In this document: positions 26,259 through 34,234 of the stretch, in pieces
How the letters are laid out: each line of letters opens with the position of its first letter
Numbering within the stretch: position 1 is the first letter of the stretch
Origin: Bradyrhizobium jicamae
GTDB taxonomy: Bacteria; Pseudomonadota; Alphaproteobacteria; Rhizobiales; Xanthobacteraceae
Assembly (NCBI RefSeq): GCF_018130695.1
Contig: NZ_JAFCJX010000013.1
Location: 1-64,000 of the forward strand
Direction: 5' to 3'
Length of the DNA stretch: 64,000 nucleotides
The notes under the pieces: model-generated
Told to the model about the DNA's origin: nothing
The model's input: only the letters and a program-made list of their open reading frames with translations
Databases searched by the model: none
Program-made: the position numbers and the translations under genes

Positions 26259-27247
26259 CGTAGCCACTCCGAAATCTGCTCGGCGGCGACCGCCGGCGAC
26301 ACGCGGCCATCGGCGACCTCGGCTTCCATCTTCTTGACCCTGGCGCGGATCGCAGGCTCCGAGCGCAGCCGCGCCATCATGCGCTGCTCCAGCATCGACC
26401 ACATCCACTTCACCTGCTGCTCCCTGCGGCGGCCGGCGAATTCGCCTGACGCGTTCATCGCGGTGCGGTGGTCGAGGATCTTTTTCCAAAGCCGGTCGAG
26501 GCCTGCGCCGGTCAGTGCGGAATAGGTCTCCACCGGCGGATGCCAATGCTCCGAGCGCGGCGAGAGGATGTGCAGCGCGCTGCGATAGTCGGCCGCGGCG
26601 TGATTGGCGCGTTTGATGTTGTCGCCATCGGCCTTGTTGATCGCGATCATGTCGGCGAGCTCGACGAGGCCCTTTTTGATGCCCTGCAACTCATCGCCGG
26701 CGCCGGGGAGCATCAGCGCGAGGAAGAAATCTGTCATGTCGCAGACTGCGGTCTCGGACTGGCCGATGCCGACGGTCTCGACCAGCACGACGTCGAAGCC
26801 GGCGGCCTCGCACAGCAGCATCGCCTCGCGGGTCTTCGCGGCGACACCGCCGAGGGTTCCGGACGACGGCGAGGGGCGGATATAGGCCTCGTCGGATGCA
26901 GACAGCCGCGCCATCCGCGTCTTGTCGCCGAGGATCGAGCCGCCGGTGCGCGCCGACGATGGATCGACCGCCAGCACGGCGACCTTGTGGCCGCCCTCGA
27001 TCAGGAACATGCCGAGCGCATCGATCGTGGTCGACTTGCCGACGCCGGGTGAGCCGGTGATGCCGACCCGTACCGCCTTGCCGGTGTCGGGCAGCAGTGC
27101 CTGCACCAGATCGCGCGCCGCCGCCTGGTGATCACCACGTCGGCTCTCGACCAGCGTGATCGCCCGCGCCAGCGCCGCGCGGTGGCCGGCGCGGAGGTCT
27201 TTGGCAAGCGCATGGATGTCGGGAACGGCAGGCTTCGGCGAGGTCAT
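26255..27247 (-). CDS. meaB: MeaB/ArgK-type GTPase, methylmalonyl-CoA mutase chaperone
   Basis: A 330-residue G3E-family GTPase that protects and reloads methylmalonyl-CoA mutase with adenosylcobalamin. The Walker A loop is GSPGVGKST (65-73). Switch regions include AVDPSSARTGGSILGDKTRM and VETVGIGQSE. The guanine-specificity motif is NKAD. A C-terminal dimerisation arm follows (EQQVKWMWSMLEQRMMARLR). Its clients, the mutA and mutB genes, lie 4-9 kb away on the same strand. It overlaps the downstream pcp gene by four bases. Confidence 0.93.
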   Translation of the reverse strand: MTSPKPAVPDIHALAKDLRAGHRAALARAITLVESRRGDHQAAARDLVQALLPDTGKAVRVGITGSPGVGKSTTIDALGMFLIEGGHKVAVLAVDPSSARTGGSILGDKTRMARLSASDEAYIRPSPSSGTLGGVAAKTREAMLLCEAAGFDVVLVETVGIGQSETAVCDMTDFFLALMLPGAGDELQGIKKGLVELADMIAINKADGDNIKRANHAAADYRSALHILSPRSEHWHPPVETYSALTGAGLDRLWKKILDHRTAMNASGEFAGRRREQQVKWMWSMLEQRMMARLRSEPAIRARVKKMEAEVADGRVSPAVAAEQISEWLR

Positions 27248-27376
27248 GGGCTTGGTTTACAACGCCTGCGTGGCGCAGGCGAGGGGGCGTGCCGTCACAA
27301 TCCCACACCGATTTTTCGGTTCGGGAATCGGGTGGGTTTCGAGGTGCGGATTCGCGAGCATTGCGGTCGACCCATT

Positions 27377-27400
27377 CCAGGAGACTGCCAGGAGACTGCC
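27377..27400 (+). promoter_or_regulatory. Duplicated Shine-Dalgarno segment
   Basis: The 11-base unit CCAGGAGACTG occurs twice in tandem (27377-27387 and 27388-27398), giving two AGGAG sites. The second is six bases from the ATG at 27401 and fixes that start. The duplication probably arose by slippage. Confidence 0.6.
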
Positions 27401-27871
27401 ATGACCCAGGCCTATTACAGCACCGTCCTCGACCACCCGCTCGATACCGTGTGGTCGCTGATCCGCGACTTCAACAACTACCCCGCCTATATCGACGGCG
27501 TCAGCGAAAGCATGATCGAGGATGACAAAGGCGGCGACGAGGTCGGCGCCGTCAGGCGCTTCTGCTATCTCGGCAACTGGATTCGCCAGCGTCTCGCCGA
27601 CCACTCGGACGCGCAGCATATGCTGACCTATGCCGGCATCGAGCCGCTGCCGTTTCCGCCCCATCTGCTCCCTGACGCGCCGGCACCCGCAAGCTACGAG
27701 GGCACTATGCATCTGTTGCCGGTCGTCGAGGGCAACCGCACCTTCATCGAATGGTCGGTTAGGCTGGACACCACGCCCGGCGATGCCGATCGCTGGCACG
27801 CGCTGTTTCAGTCGTGGATACCCGACTGGACCAACTCGCTGGGCCGGGCGCTGGCGCAGCGCGAGGGCTGA
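27401..27871 (+). CDS. SRPBCC (START-like) family protein
   Basis: A 156-residue soluble protein with the SRPBCC / polyketide-cyclase-like fold. Typical features are the opening YYSTVLDHPLDTVWSLIRDF with YIDGV, central strands (GAVRRFCYLGNWIRQRLADH) and the end FIEWSVRLDTTP with a long C-terminal helix. Such proteins bind hydrophobic ligands in a deep pocket and the function is rarely deducible. It is divergent from meaB and alone on its strand. A start upstream at 27128 is excluded by the strong ribosome site. Confidence 0.8.
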   Translation: MTQAYYSTVLDHPLDTVWSLIRDFNNYPAYIDGVSESMIEDDKGGDEVGAVRRFCYLGNWIRQRLADHSDAQHMLTYAGIEPLPFPPHLLPDAPAPASYEGTMHLLPVVEGNRTFIEWSVRLDTTPGDADRWHALFQSWIPDWTNSLGRALAQREG

Positions 27872-27965
27872 CGCCGGTGAGGGCGCGCACTCACTGGCGC
27901 GCCTGAACGCCGGCCCAAAGATTCCATTGGGCACTCGCGCCGCGCCACGGGCTCCACAAAATACC

Positions 27966-27989
27966 AGGAGAGACAATTTGGGCTCTCCT
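27966..27989 (+). terminator. Hairpin after the SRPBCC gene
   Basis: AGGAGAG (27966-27972) and CTCTCCT (27983-27989) form a perfect seven-base stem with a ten-base loop, about 95 bases after the stop. There is no T-tract, so it is a weak terminator or a structural element. A TTGACA at 28010 just after it could be a -35 for the next gene, but no good -10 follows. Confidence 0.35.
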
Positions 27990-28074
27990 GCAATTACCGC
28001 TTACGGCCTTTGACAATGTGCTAGGCTCCCTCTTGTCCCAGCGGCGTGGTTGGTCTGGCCGTTCGGAGGGCGCC

Positions 28075-29820
28075 GTGACCGAGCAGCGGGTTCAAAGGCG
28101 ACTAGCGGCGATCTTGGCTGCCGACGTGGTCGGTTACTCGGCGTTGATGCAACGCGCTGAGGAAGCGACCTACGCCGAGTTCGAGCGGCTGAAGCACGAA
28201 TTGATCGAGCCTGGCCTCTCCCGCCACGACGGGCGACTGATCAAGACCACGGGTGACGGCGCGTTGGCCGAGTTCGCAAGTCCGTCCGCTGCGGTGCGAT
28301 GCGCGGTGGAGATACAGGAAAGCATCAGGTCAGGTCAAAGCTCCCTGGAGCTACGCATTGGGATCAATCTCGGGGAGGTCATCGTCGGGGCTGACGGCGA
28401 TTTATTCGGTGACGGGATCAATATTGCTGTCCGGTTGGAAGGTGTCGCCAGTCCAGGGGGCATCCTGATTTCCGAAAAGGTGTACAGCGAGGTCGAGGGC
28501 AAGCTCGACGTCGGCTTCGAGGACCGGGGCGAGCAGCAGCTCAAGAACATCTCAAAGCCGGTCCGCGCTTTTGCTGTACGCGCGGGAGCGCATAGTCCGC
28601 CAAGCGAGAGGCCAGGTGCGACCCCGCCACTTCCAGATAAACCCTCCATCGCCGTGCTGCCGTTCCAGAACATGAGCGGCGACGCCGAGCAGGAATACTT
28701 CGCGGACGGAATGGTTGAGGAGATCATCACCGCGCTCTCGCGGTTCAAATGGTTGTTCGTGATCGCCCGAAATTCGAGTTTCACCTTCAAGGGCAGAGCG
28801 GTCGATATCAAGGAGGTGGGACGCAGGCTTGGCGTCCGGTATGTCCTTGAGGGCTCTGTGCGCAAGGCCTCAGGGAAAGTTCGGATCACAGGGCAATTGA
28901 TTGATGCGATTACAGGGGCGCACATTTGGGCGGACAGGTTCGAGCGTGACCTGACGGACGTATTTGCTCTCCAAGACGAGGTGACAGTCGCCGTTGTCTC
29001 GGCCATTCAACCCAAATTGCTTCAAATAGAAATTGGTCTTTCGGCGCGTCGGCCATCAGAGAACCTTACCGCCTATGATTTCTATCTCCGCGCCATGCAG
29101 CAGTATTACCTGATGACCCGCGAAGGGCTGGCCGAGGCGATCACGCTGGCGCATCGCGCCTTGGAGCTTGACCCCAGGTTCGGCTTTGTCGCCGCTCTGG
29201 CAGGTCACTGTCACATGCGGAATGTCATTTGGGGGCATGCTATCGATCCTCAATTCGACCGCAAGGAAGCGGTTCGGCTGCTTCGCTTGGCCTTGAGCAT
29301 CGACGATGGTGATTCGGAAACGTTGGCATTGGTTTCCATGATCTCGGCGTACATGGTCGGCGATTGTGAAAGCGAGATCGAAATGGCTGACCGCGCGATC
29401 GCGCTTAACCCGAATTCATACCGAGCATGGACCTGCAGAGGCCAGGTCTACCGAATAGCGGGGCTTCCGGAGGAAGCGGTCCGGAGCTTTGAACTTGCCA
29501 TCCGCCTGAGCCCGATAGACCCGCGGCTACCCGTAACGCTTGTTGCGATGGGGATGGCCTTTGTTGAGCTTCGCCGCTTTGACGAGGCCATCGTCGCAGG
29601 GAATAAATGCCGACGTCAGAACGCTTCCTATTCGACGGCTTACCGCTGTCTCGCGTCCGCTTTCGCTCATCTCGGACGCGACGCCGAGGCGCGTGAGGCG
29701 GCGGCGCTGCTGCTTCAGCTCGATCCCGCCTTTACAATATCTGCGATGATCGCCCGGGGCGGGTACCCAAACGCGAAGCTGTTGATCGAGGGGCTTCGGA
29801 AAGCGGGGTTACCCGAGTAG
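28075..29820 (+). CDS. Class III adenylate/guanylate cyclase with TolB-like and TPR regions
   Basis: A 581-residue protein. Residues 1-175 are a class III nucleotidyl cyclase domain with both metal aspartates (AAILAADVVGYSALM and KTTGDGALAEF). Residues about 195-320 resemble the FlgO/TolB N-terminal domain (KPSIAVLPFQNMSGDAEQEY, FADGMVEEIITALSRF, GVRYVLEGSVRK). The rest is TPR-type repeats. I start at the GTG at 28075, with GGAGGG four bases upstream. No transmembrane helix is seen. It makes cAMP or cGMP; which one is not clear. Codon use is visibly more AT-rich than its neighbours, suggesting later acquisition. Such proteins are expanded in Bradyrhizobium. Confidence 0.9.
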   Translation: MTEQRVQRRLAAILAADVVGYSALMQRAEEATYAEFERLKHELIEPGLSRHDGRLIKTTGDGALAEFASPSAAVRCAVEIQESIRSGQSSLELRIGINLGEVIVGADGDLFGDGINIAVRLEGVASPGGILISEKVYSEVEGKLDVGFEDRGEQQLKNISKPVRAFAVRAGAHSPPSERPGATPPLPDKPSIAVLPFQNMSGDAEQEYFADGMVEEIITALSRFKWLFVIARNSSFTFKGRAVDIKEVGRRLGVRYVLEGSVRKASGKVRITGQLIDAITGAHIWADRFERDLTDVFALQDEVTVAVVSAIQPKLLQIEIGLSARRPSENLTAYDFYLRAMQQYYLMTREGLAEAITLAHRALELDPRFGFVAALAGHCHMRNVIWGHAIDPQFDRKEAVRLLRLALSIDDGDSETLALVSMISAYMVGDCESEIEMADRAIALNPNSYRAWTCRGQVYRIAGLPEEAVRSFELAIRLSPIDPRLPVTLVAMGMAFVELRRFDEAIVAGNKCRRQNASYSTAYRCLASAFAHLGRDAEAREAAALLLQLDPAFTISAMIARGGYPNAKLLIEGLRKAGLPE

Positions 29821-29959
29821 CACTCGAACTGCGACGAGGTGATCGAACGACGGCTTATGGCCCGTCGCGTCATCTAGCTGCGCTGCAAACTTGGGTTGCA
29901 ATCGGTGCATAGCGGACTCCGGCTCGTCCTCCGTCCGGCGGATTGTTAGGTTCGCATCC

Positions 29960-30739
29960 TCAATTCTCTTCCGCATCCCCCTTCGGCCGCTCGCCGCCAA
30001 AGATCTTGCTCCCCTCCGCCGTCAGATACGGTTTCAGCGTCTCCCAGGGCACGAAGGCGACATAGTCGCCTTCGGCGTAAGGGCCGACGGCGTAGGGCGG
30101 ATAGTGGAAGGTGAGGCCGGAGCTCTTGCCTGCGACGGTCGACGGCGCGAGCGTCACGGCGCCGATCTTGAGCAGCGTCGGCTGCAGCTCCTTGTACCAT
30201 TCGGCGGTCGCAGTCTCGCTCGCGTCGCGCTTCTTCTTCTCGGCGTTGAGCGAGGTGATGATCGCCTTCTGCACCGCCTTCAGCGTCGGGCCGTTGTCGG
30301 CGGTCTCGTTAAAGAAGGGACGGATGCTGATCCGCTTCTTCTCGGTCGCGTCCCACAGGATGGTGTTGACCATCGAGTTCGGATGCGCGGCGTGGGTGTC
30401 CATGTAGTCGTCGCGCAGTACGCTGACATAGCGGCCGTCGACGACGGAGCGGAAGGTGTATTTGCGCTCGTACGTCCAGCCGCCGTCCTTGAAGAATTGC
30501 GGATCGGTCTTGCGGGAGGCGGTGGCTTCCGCGACGTTCTTGTCGATCCACTTCTTGCCTTCGGCGAGGCAATCGGCGGCAAAGGCCGCGTCGGCCTTGA
30601 TCTTGTCGTCGAGATAGACGTTGGCTTCGACCGTCTTGTTCTTCACGGACGCGTCGGGCTTGGGATCGGTGGCGAGGGCAGGGGCTGTGCTGATGGCCAC
30701 CAACAGCGCCAGGGTCGTCGATGCGAGAAATGTCTTCAC
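29960..30739 (-). CDS. Exported DUF3298/RsiV-like protein
   Basis: A 259-residue periplasmic protein. The signal peptide is MKTFLASTTLALLVAISTAP with ALA-T cleavage. Residues about 40-130 resemble DUF4163 (YLDDKIKADAAFAADCLAEG). Residues 130-250 resemble DUF3298 (FFNETADNGPTLKAVQKAII, GLTFHYPPYAVGPYAEGDYV, FVPWETLKPYLT). This pair of domains occurs in RsiV and PdaC, where it binds lysozyme or peptidoglycan, but here there is no anti-sigma domain. A decayed second copy of its C-terminus lies just upstream (30749-30925), so the locus once held a tandem pair. Confidence 0.82.
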   Translation of the reverse strand: MKTFLASTTLALLVAISTAPALATDPKPDASVKNKTVEANVYLDDKIKADAAFAADCLAEGKKWIDKNVAEATASRKTDPQFFKDGGWTYERKYTFRSVVDGRYVSVLRDDYMDTHAAHPNSMVNTILWDATEKKRISIRPFFNETADNGPTLKAVQKAIITSLNAEKKKRDASETATAEWYKELQPTLLKIGAVTLAPSTVAGKSSGLTFHYPPYAVGPYAEGDYVAFVPWETLKPYLTAEGSKIFGGERPKGDAEEN

Positions 30740-30748
30740 GGGATGATC

Positions 30749-30925
30749 CTACCAGATGTGGTGTTCGCTCCAACTGCCGGCGAAGCTCGAACGGCCCAGC
30801 GGCGATAGATAGCGCGCGAAGGCTGTCCACGGGATGAACATCCCGACGCTCTCGGATGCAAATTGCCCCGGTCGCTGCACCAGATAATGAATGGAGAGAC
30901 CCGAACTCTTGCCACTGGCCGACCC
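30749..30925 (-). pseudogene. C-terminal remnant of a second DUF3298 protein
   Basis: Reading the minus strand between stop codons at 30926-30928 and 30749-30751 gives about 58 codons that align with the end of the neighbouring DUF3298 protein: SGKSSGLSIHYLVQRPGQFA against GKSSGLTFHYPPYAVGPYAE, and VGMFIPWTAFARYLSPLG against VAFVPWETLKPYLTAEG. No start codon or N-terminal part is present, so this is a truncated relic, not a gene. It precedes the intact copy by only ten bases. Confidence 0.8.
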
Positions 30926-30953
30926 TCATGCCCCTTGGTCGCGCCGAGCTGTG

Positions 30954-30978
30954 CCGCCGGTTCACATCAAACCGGCGG
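30954..30978 (-). terminator. Hairpin after mutB
   Basis: CCGCCGGTT (30954-30962) pairs perfectly with AACCGGCGG (30970-30978) around a seven-base loop, 15 bases beyond the mutB stop. There is no T-tract. It is the likely end of the mutase operon transcript. Confidence 0.55.
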
Positions 30979-30992
30979 ATCGTTGCGGGATG

Positions 30993-33149
30993 CTATTCAG
31001 CCGCCTGGCTATGGCCGAGCCTGGCATTGAGCTTCTGGATCAGCTCCTCGGCGGCGTCCGAGATCACCGTGCCCGGCGGGAAGATCGCTTCCGCGCCGGC
31101 GGCGTAGAGCGCGTCATAATCCTGAGGCGGCACCACGCCGCCGATGATGATCATGATGTCCTCGCGGCCGTGCTTCTTCAGCGCGGCCTTCAGCTCCGGC
31201 ACCGCGGTGAGGTGGGCGGCGGCCAGCGACGAGACGCCGAGGATGTGCACGTCGTTCTCGACCGCCTGACGCGCGGCTTCCTCGGGGGTTGCGAACAGCG
31301 GCCCGATATCGACGTCGAAGCCGACATCGGCGAACGCGGATGCGATCACTTTCTGGCCGCGGTCGTGGCCATCCTGGCCGATCTTCGCCACCAGGATACG
31401 CGGGCGGCGGCCTTCGGCCTCCTCGAACGCATCGATCAGTTCCTGAACCTTCTCGACCCGGTTGGACATGGCCGATGCCTCTCGCTTGTACACGCCGGTG
31501 ATGGACTTGATCTCGGCGCGGTGGCGGCCGAACACCTTTTCCATCGCGTCCGAAATCTCGCCGACGGTCGCTTTCGCGCGCGCCGCGTCGATCGCGAGCG
31601 CCAGCAGATTGCCGTTGCCTTCGCCGGCCGAGCGGGTCAGCGCGGCGAGGGCCTGCTCGACATCCTTCTTGTTGCGCTCGCTCTTCAGCCGCGACAGCTT
31701 GTCGATCTGCAGCCGCCGCACGGTCGAGTTCTCGACCTTCAGCACGTCGATCGGCTTCTCGTTCTCCGGCTTGAACTTGTTGACGCCGATCACCGCCTGC
31801 CGTCCGGCATCGATCCGCGCCTGGGTCTTGGCGGAGGCTTCCTCGATCCGCAGCTTCGGTACGCCGGCCTCGATCGCCTTGGCCATGCCGCCGAGCTCCT
31901 CGACCTCCTGGATATGATCCCAGGCCTTGGCCGCGAGATCGCGCGTCAGCCGCTCGACATAATAGGAGCCGCCCCAGGGATCGATGATGCGGTTGGTGCC
32001 GCTCTCCTGCTGCAGGAACAGCTGGGTATTGCGGGCGATGCGGGCGGAGAAGTCGGTCGGCAGCGCCAGCGCCTCGTCCAGCGCGTTGGTGTGCAGCGAC
32101 TGGGTGTGGCCCTGGGTCGCCGCCATCGCCTCGATGGTGGTGCGCATCACATTGTTGAACACGTCCTGCGCGGTCAGCGACCAGCCGGAGGTCTGGCAAT
32201 GCGTGCGCAGCGACAGCGAGCGCGGGTCTTTCGGGTTGAACGGCTTGAGCAGCTTGGCCCAAAGCAGCCGCGCCGCGCGCATCTTGGCGACTTCCATGAA
32301 GAAATTCATGCCGATCGCCCAGAAGAACGAGAGCCGTGGCGCAAAACGATCGACGTCGAGGCCCGCGGCAAGACCGGCGCGCAGATATTCGACGCCGTCG
32401 GCCAGCGTATACGCAAGCTCGAGGTCCTGCGTCGCTCCGGCCTCCTGCATGTGATAGCCGGAGATCGAGATCGAATTGTACTTCGGCATCTTCTGCGAGG
32501 TGTAGGCGAAGATGTCGGAGATGATCCGCATCGAGGGGCTAGGTGGATAGATATAGGTGTTGCGCACCATGAACTCTTTCAGAATGTCGTTCTGAATGGT
32601 GCCCGACAGCTTTTCCGGCGGCACGCCTTGTTCCTCGGCCGCCGCGACGAACAGCGCGAGGATCGGCAGCACTGCGCCGTTCATGGTCATCGACACGCTC
32701 ATCTGGTCGAGCGGAATGCCCGCAAACAGCGTGCGCATGTCGTAGATGGAGTCGATCGCCACGCCGGCCATGCCGACATCGCCGGAGACGCGCGGATGAT
32801 CGGAATCGTAGCCGCGATGGGTGGCAAGATCGAACGCGACCGACAGGCCCTTTTGCCCCGCCGCGAGGTTGCGGCGATAGAACGCGTTGGAATCCTCCGC
32901 CGTGGAGAAGCCGGCATATTGCCTGATGGTCCAAGGCTGGTTGACATACATGGTCGGGTAGGGCCCGCGCAGATAGGGCGCGACACCCGGCCAGGTTTCC
33001 AGGAAGTCGATGCCTGCGAGATCGGCCTCGCTATAGGCCGGCTTCACCGGGATGCCCTCGGGCGTCAGCCACGGCTCGGCAGCTCCGGCCGGCGCGCCTG
33101 CAGCGACCGGCTGGAACGCGACATCAGCGAAATTGGGAATGCGGGTCAT
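30993..33149 (-). CDS. mutB: Methylmalonyl-CoA mutase, catalytic B12-binding subunit
   Basis: A 718-residue enzyme that interconverts methylmalonyl-CoA and succinyl-CoA, the last step of propionyl-CoA breakdown. The N-terminal TIM barrel has RQYAGFSTAEDSNAFYRRNL and GDVGMAGVAIDSIYDM. The C-terminal cobalamin domain has the base-off motif D593-G-H595-D-R-G598, plus GVSSLAAAHLTAVPEL and IIGGVVPPQDY. The ATG at 33149 has GAGGA upstream and overlaps the stop of the preceding small membrane protein gene as ATGA. It is the last gene of the operon that begins with mutA. MeaB is encoded 4 kb away. Confidence 0.96.
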   Translation of the reverse strand: MTRIPNFADVAFQPVAAGAPAGAAEPWLTPEGIPVKPAYSEADLAGIDFLETWPGVAPYLRGPYPTMYVNQPWTIRQYAGFSTAEDSNAFYRRNLAAGQKGLSVAFDLATHRGYDSDHPRVSGDVGMAGVAIDSIYDMRTLFAGIPLDQMSVSMTMNGAVLPILALFVAAAEEQGVPPEKLSGTIQNDILKEFMVRNTYIYPPSPSMRIISDIFAYTSQKMPKYNSISISGYHMQEAGATQDLELAYTLADGVEYLRAGLAAGLDVDRFAPRLSFFWAIGMNFFMEVAKMRAARLLWAKLLKPFNPKDPRSLSLRTHCQTSGWSLTAQDVFNNVMRTTIEAMAATQGHTQSLHTNALDEALALPTDFSARIARNTQLFLQQESGTNRIIDPWGGSYYVERLTRDLAAKAWDHIQEVEELGGMAKAIEAGVPKLRIEEASAKTQARIDAGRQAVIGVNKFKPENEKPIDVLKVENSTVRRLQIDKLSRLKSERNKKDVEQALAALTRSAGEGNGNLLALAIDAARAKATVGEISDAMEKVFGRHRAEIKSITGVYKREASAMSNRVEKVQELIDAFEEAEGRRPRILVAKIGQDGHDRGQKVIASAFADVGFDVDIGPLFATPEEAARQAVENDVHILGVSSLAAAHLTAVPELKAALKKHGREDIMIIIGGVVPPQDYDALYAAGAEAIFPPGTVISDAAEELIQKLNARLGHSQAAE

Positions 33150-33559
33150 GCGTAAAGTCCTCGCACGAAGAAAGCTCCGCCGCTCAGGCCTGAGATCATG
33201 CCGATGGCGGAGAACACTTGATAGGCATTTGGCTGCTGCGGCAACACGCCTATTGCGATCCAGAAGCAAGCGGCAGCACCGCCCGCCGCGAGCCCGACGA
33301 GGGGGACCGCAAGCTGCGCCAAGATCGGATGCGACCGCATCAACCGATATGTGAGTGGTAGCACCGCGAGCGTGACCGGCGCTGCCAAAATGGCGGCTAG
33401 AACCAGCCCGAACAGGAAGATCGGAAAGATGAGGATCGCGAGGATTGAAAACGGGAAGGTAAGCACGGTTGCGATGATCGCGACGACCAGTGCGGCCACC
33501 AGCGTTGCCGTCGCGCCCAGCGCGAGCAACCCAGGAACCTCAAGCGCCCTGCGGATCAT
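33146..33559 (-). CDS. Small four-helix membrane protein in the mutase operon
   Basis: A 137-residue, very hydrophobic protein with about four transmembrane segments: PGLLALGATATLVAALVVAI, FPFSILAILIFPIFLFGLVL, LAAGGAAACFWIAIGVL and a final GMISGLSGGAFFVRGL. No family is recognised. Its start overlaps the stop of the 59-residue gene (ATGA) and its own stop overlaps the mutB start (ATGA). It is therefore translationally locked between them and expressed in step with the mutase. A transporter or membrane-docking role would be speculation. Confidence 0.75.
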   Translation of the reverse strand: MIRRALEVPGLLALGATATLVAALVVAIIATVLTFPFSILAILIFPIFLFGLVLAAILAAPVTLAVLPLTYRLMRSHPILAQLAVPLVGLAAGGAAACFWIAIGVLPQQPNAYQVFSAIGMISGLSGGAFFVRGLYA

Positions 33560-33735
33560 CGTTTTTCTTCCTCAAACTTTCGATTTCGTTCGATCAATTG
33601 TCGAACATTTCTTTTGTAGATCGGGTCGTCGAAGTAGTTGGCCGTCAAGGCGCCCGTCCAGAACCGCAGGAACCACTGGATCATCAGTGACCACACAATC
33701 CAAAGCAGAACCAAGACTATGATTTCTGCGAACAC
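33556..33735 (-). CDS. 59-residue single-helix membrane protein in the mutase operon
   Basis: A very short gene. It starts at GTG (33735) with AGGA seven bases upstream. The first 25 residues are a hydrophobic helix (VFAEIIVLVLLWIVWSLM), followed by an aromatic turn (FLRFWTGALTANYFDDPIY) and a charged basic/acidic cytosolic tail (KRNVRQLIERNRKFEEEKR). Its TGA overlaps the ATG of the next gene (ATGA). The helix, clean ribosome site and coupling make it a real gene despite its size. It may partner the four-helix protein next to it. Function unknown. Confidence 0.7.
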   Translation of the reverse strand: MFAEIIVLVLLWIVWSLMIQWFLRFWTGALTANYFDDPIYKRNVRQLIERNRKFEEEKR

Positions 33736-33766
33736 GGGCTGATCCTATCAAGTTGCAATCGCCCCC

Positions 33767-34234
33767 TCACTCATGATCCGGATGCTGATGGCTGACGATG
33801 GTCGCCATCTTCTCCGGGCCGTAATTCTGCATCGTGGTCTGGCTCGGCAGATTGGCAATTCCGACCACCCAGCCGAGGCGGGATTCGGTTCCATATTGGC
33901 GGGTCGGCACCACCCGGTCGGGGCGATCGAAGGCGCCGGTCATGATCTCGATCCGCGGGCCGTCGATGCGATGGAAGCTCAAGGGCGTGCCGCAGGCGGC
34001 GCAGTAGTCGCGTTCGGCGATCGATGAGGACTTGAACGAGGCCGGCTTGCCGCGGGTCCAGGCAAAATTCTCGCGCTCGATGTCGGCAAAGGACGCGAAC
34101 GGCGCGCCGGACGCCTTCTGGCACATCCGGCAATGGCAGATGCTGATCTTGGCCGGCACGCCGGTGACTGCAAAGCGGACCGCGCCGCATTGGCAGCCGC
34201 CAGTCAGCACATGTTTGGGGGTCTCAGCCGTCAT
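33767..34234 (-). CDS. GFA / CENP-V family zinc protein
   Basis: A 155-residue protein of the glutathione-dependent formaldehyde-activating (GFA)-like family. Zinc ligands are in GGCQCGAVRF, ICHCRMCQKASGAPFAS and YCAACGTPLSF. Most members bind zinc and glutathione-like thiols, and true formaldehyde activation is doubtful for many. Its ATG overlaps the mutA stop (ATGA at 34231-34234), so it is translated from the mutase operon, 31 bases before the 59-residue gene. An unusual partner for a mutase; function here unknown. Confidence 0.9.
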   Translation of the reverse strand: MTAETPKHVLTGGCQCGAVRFAVTGVPAKISICHCRMCQKASGAPFASFADIERENFAWTRGKPASFKSSSIAERDYCAACGTPLSFHRIDGPRIEIMTGAFDRPDRVVPTRQYGTESRLGWVVGIANLPSQTTMQNYGPEKMATIVSHQHPDHE

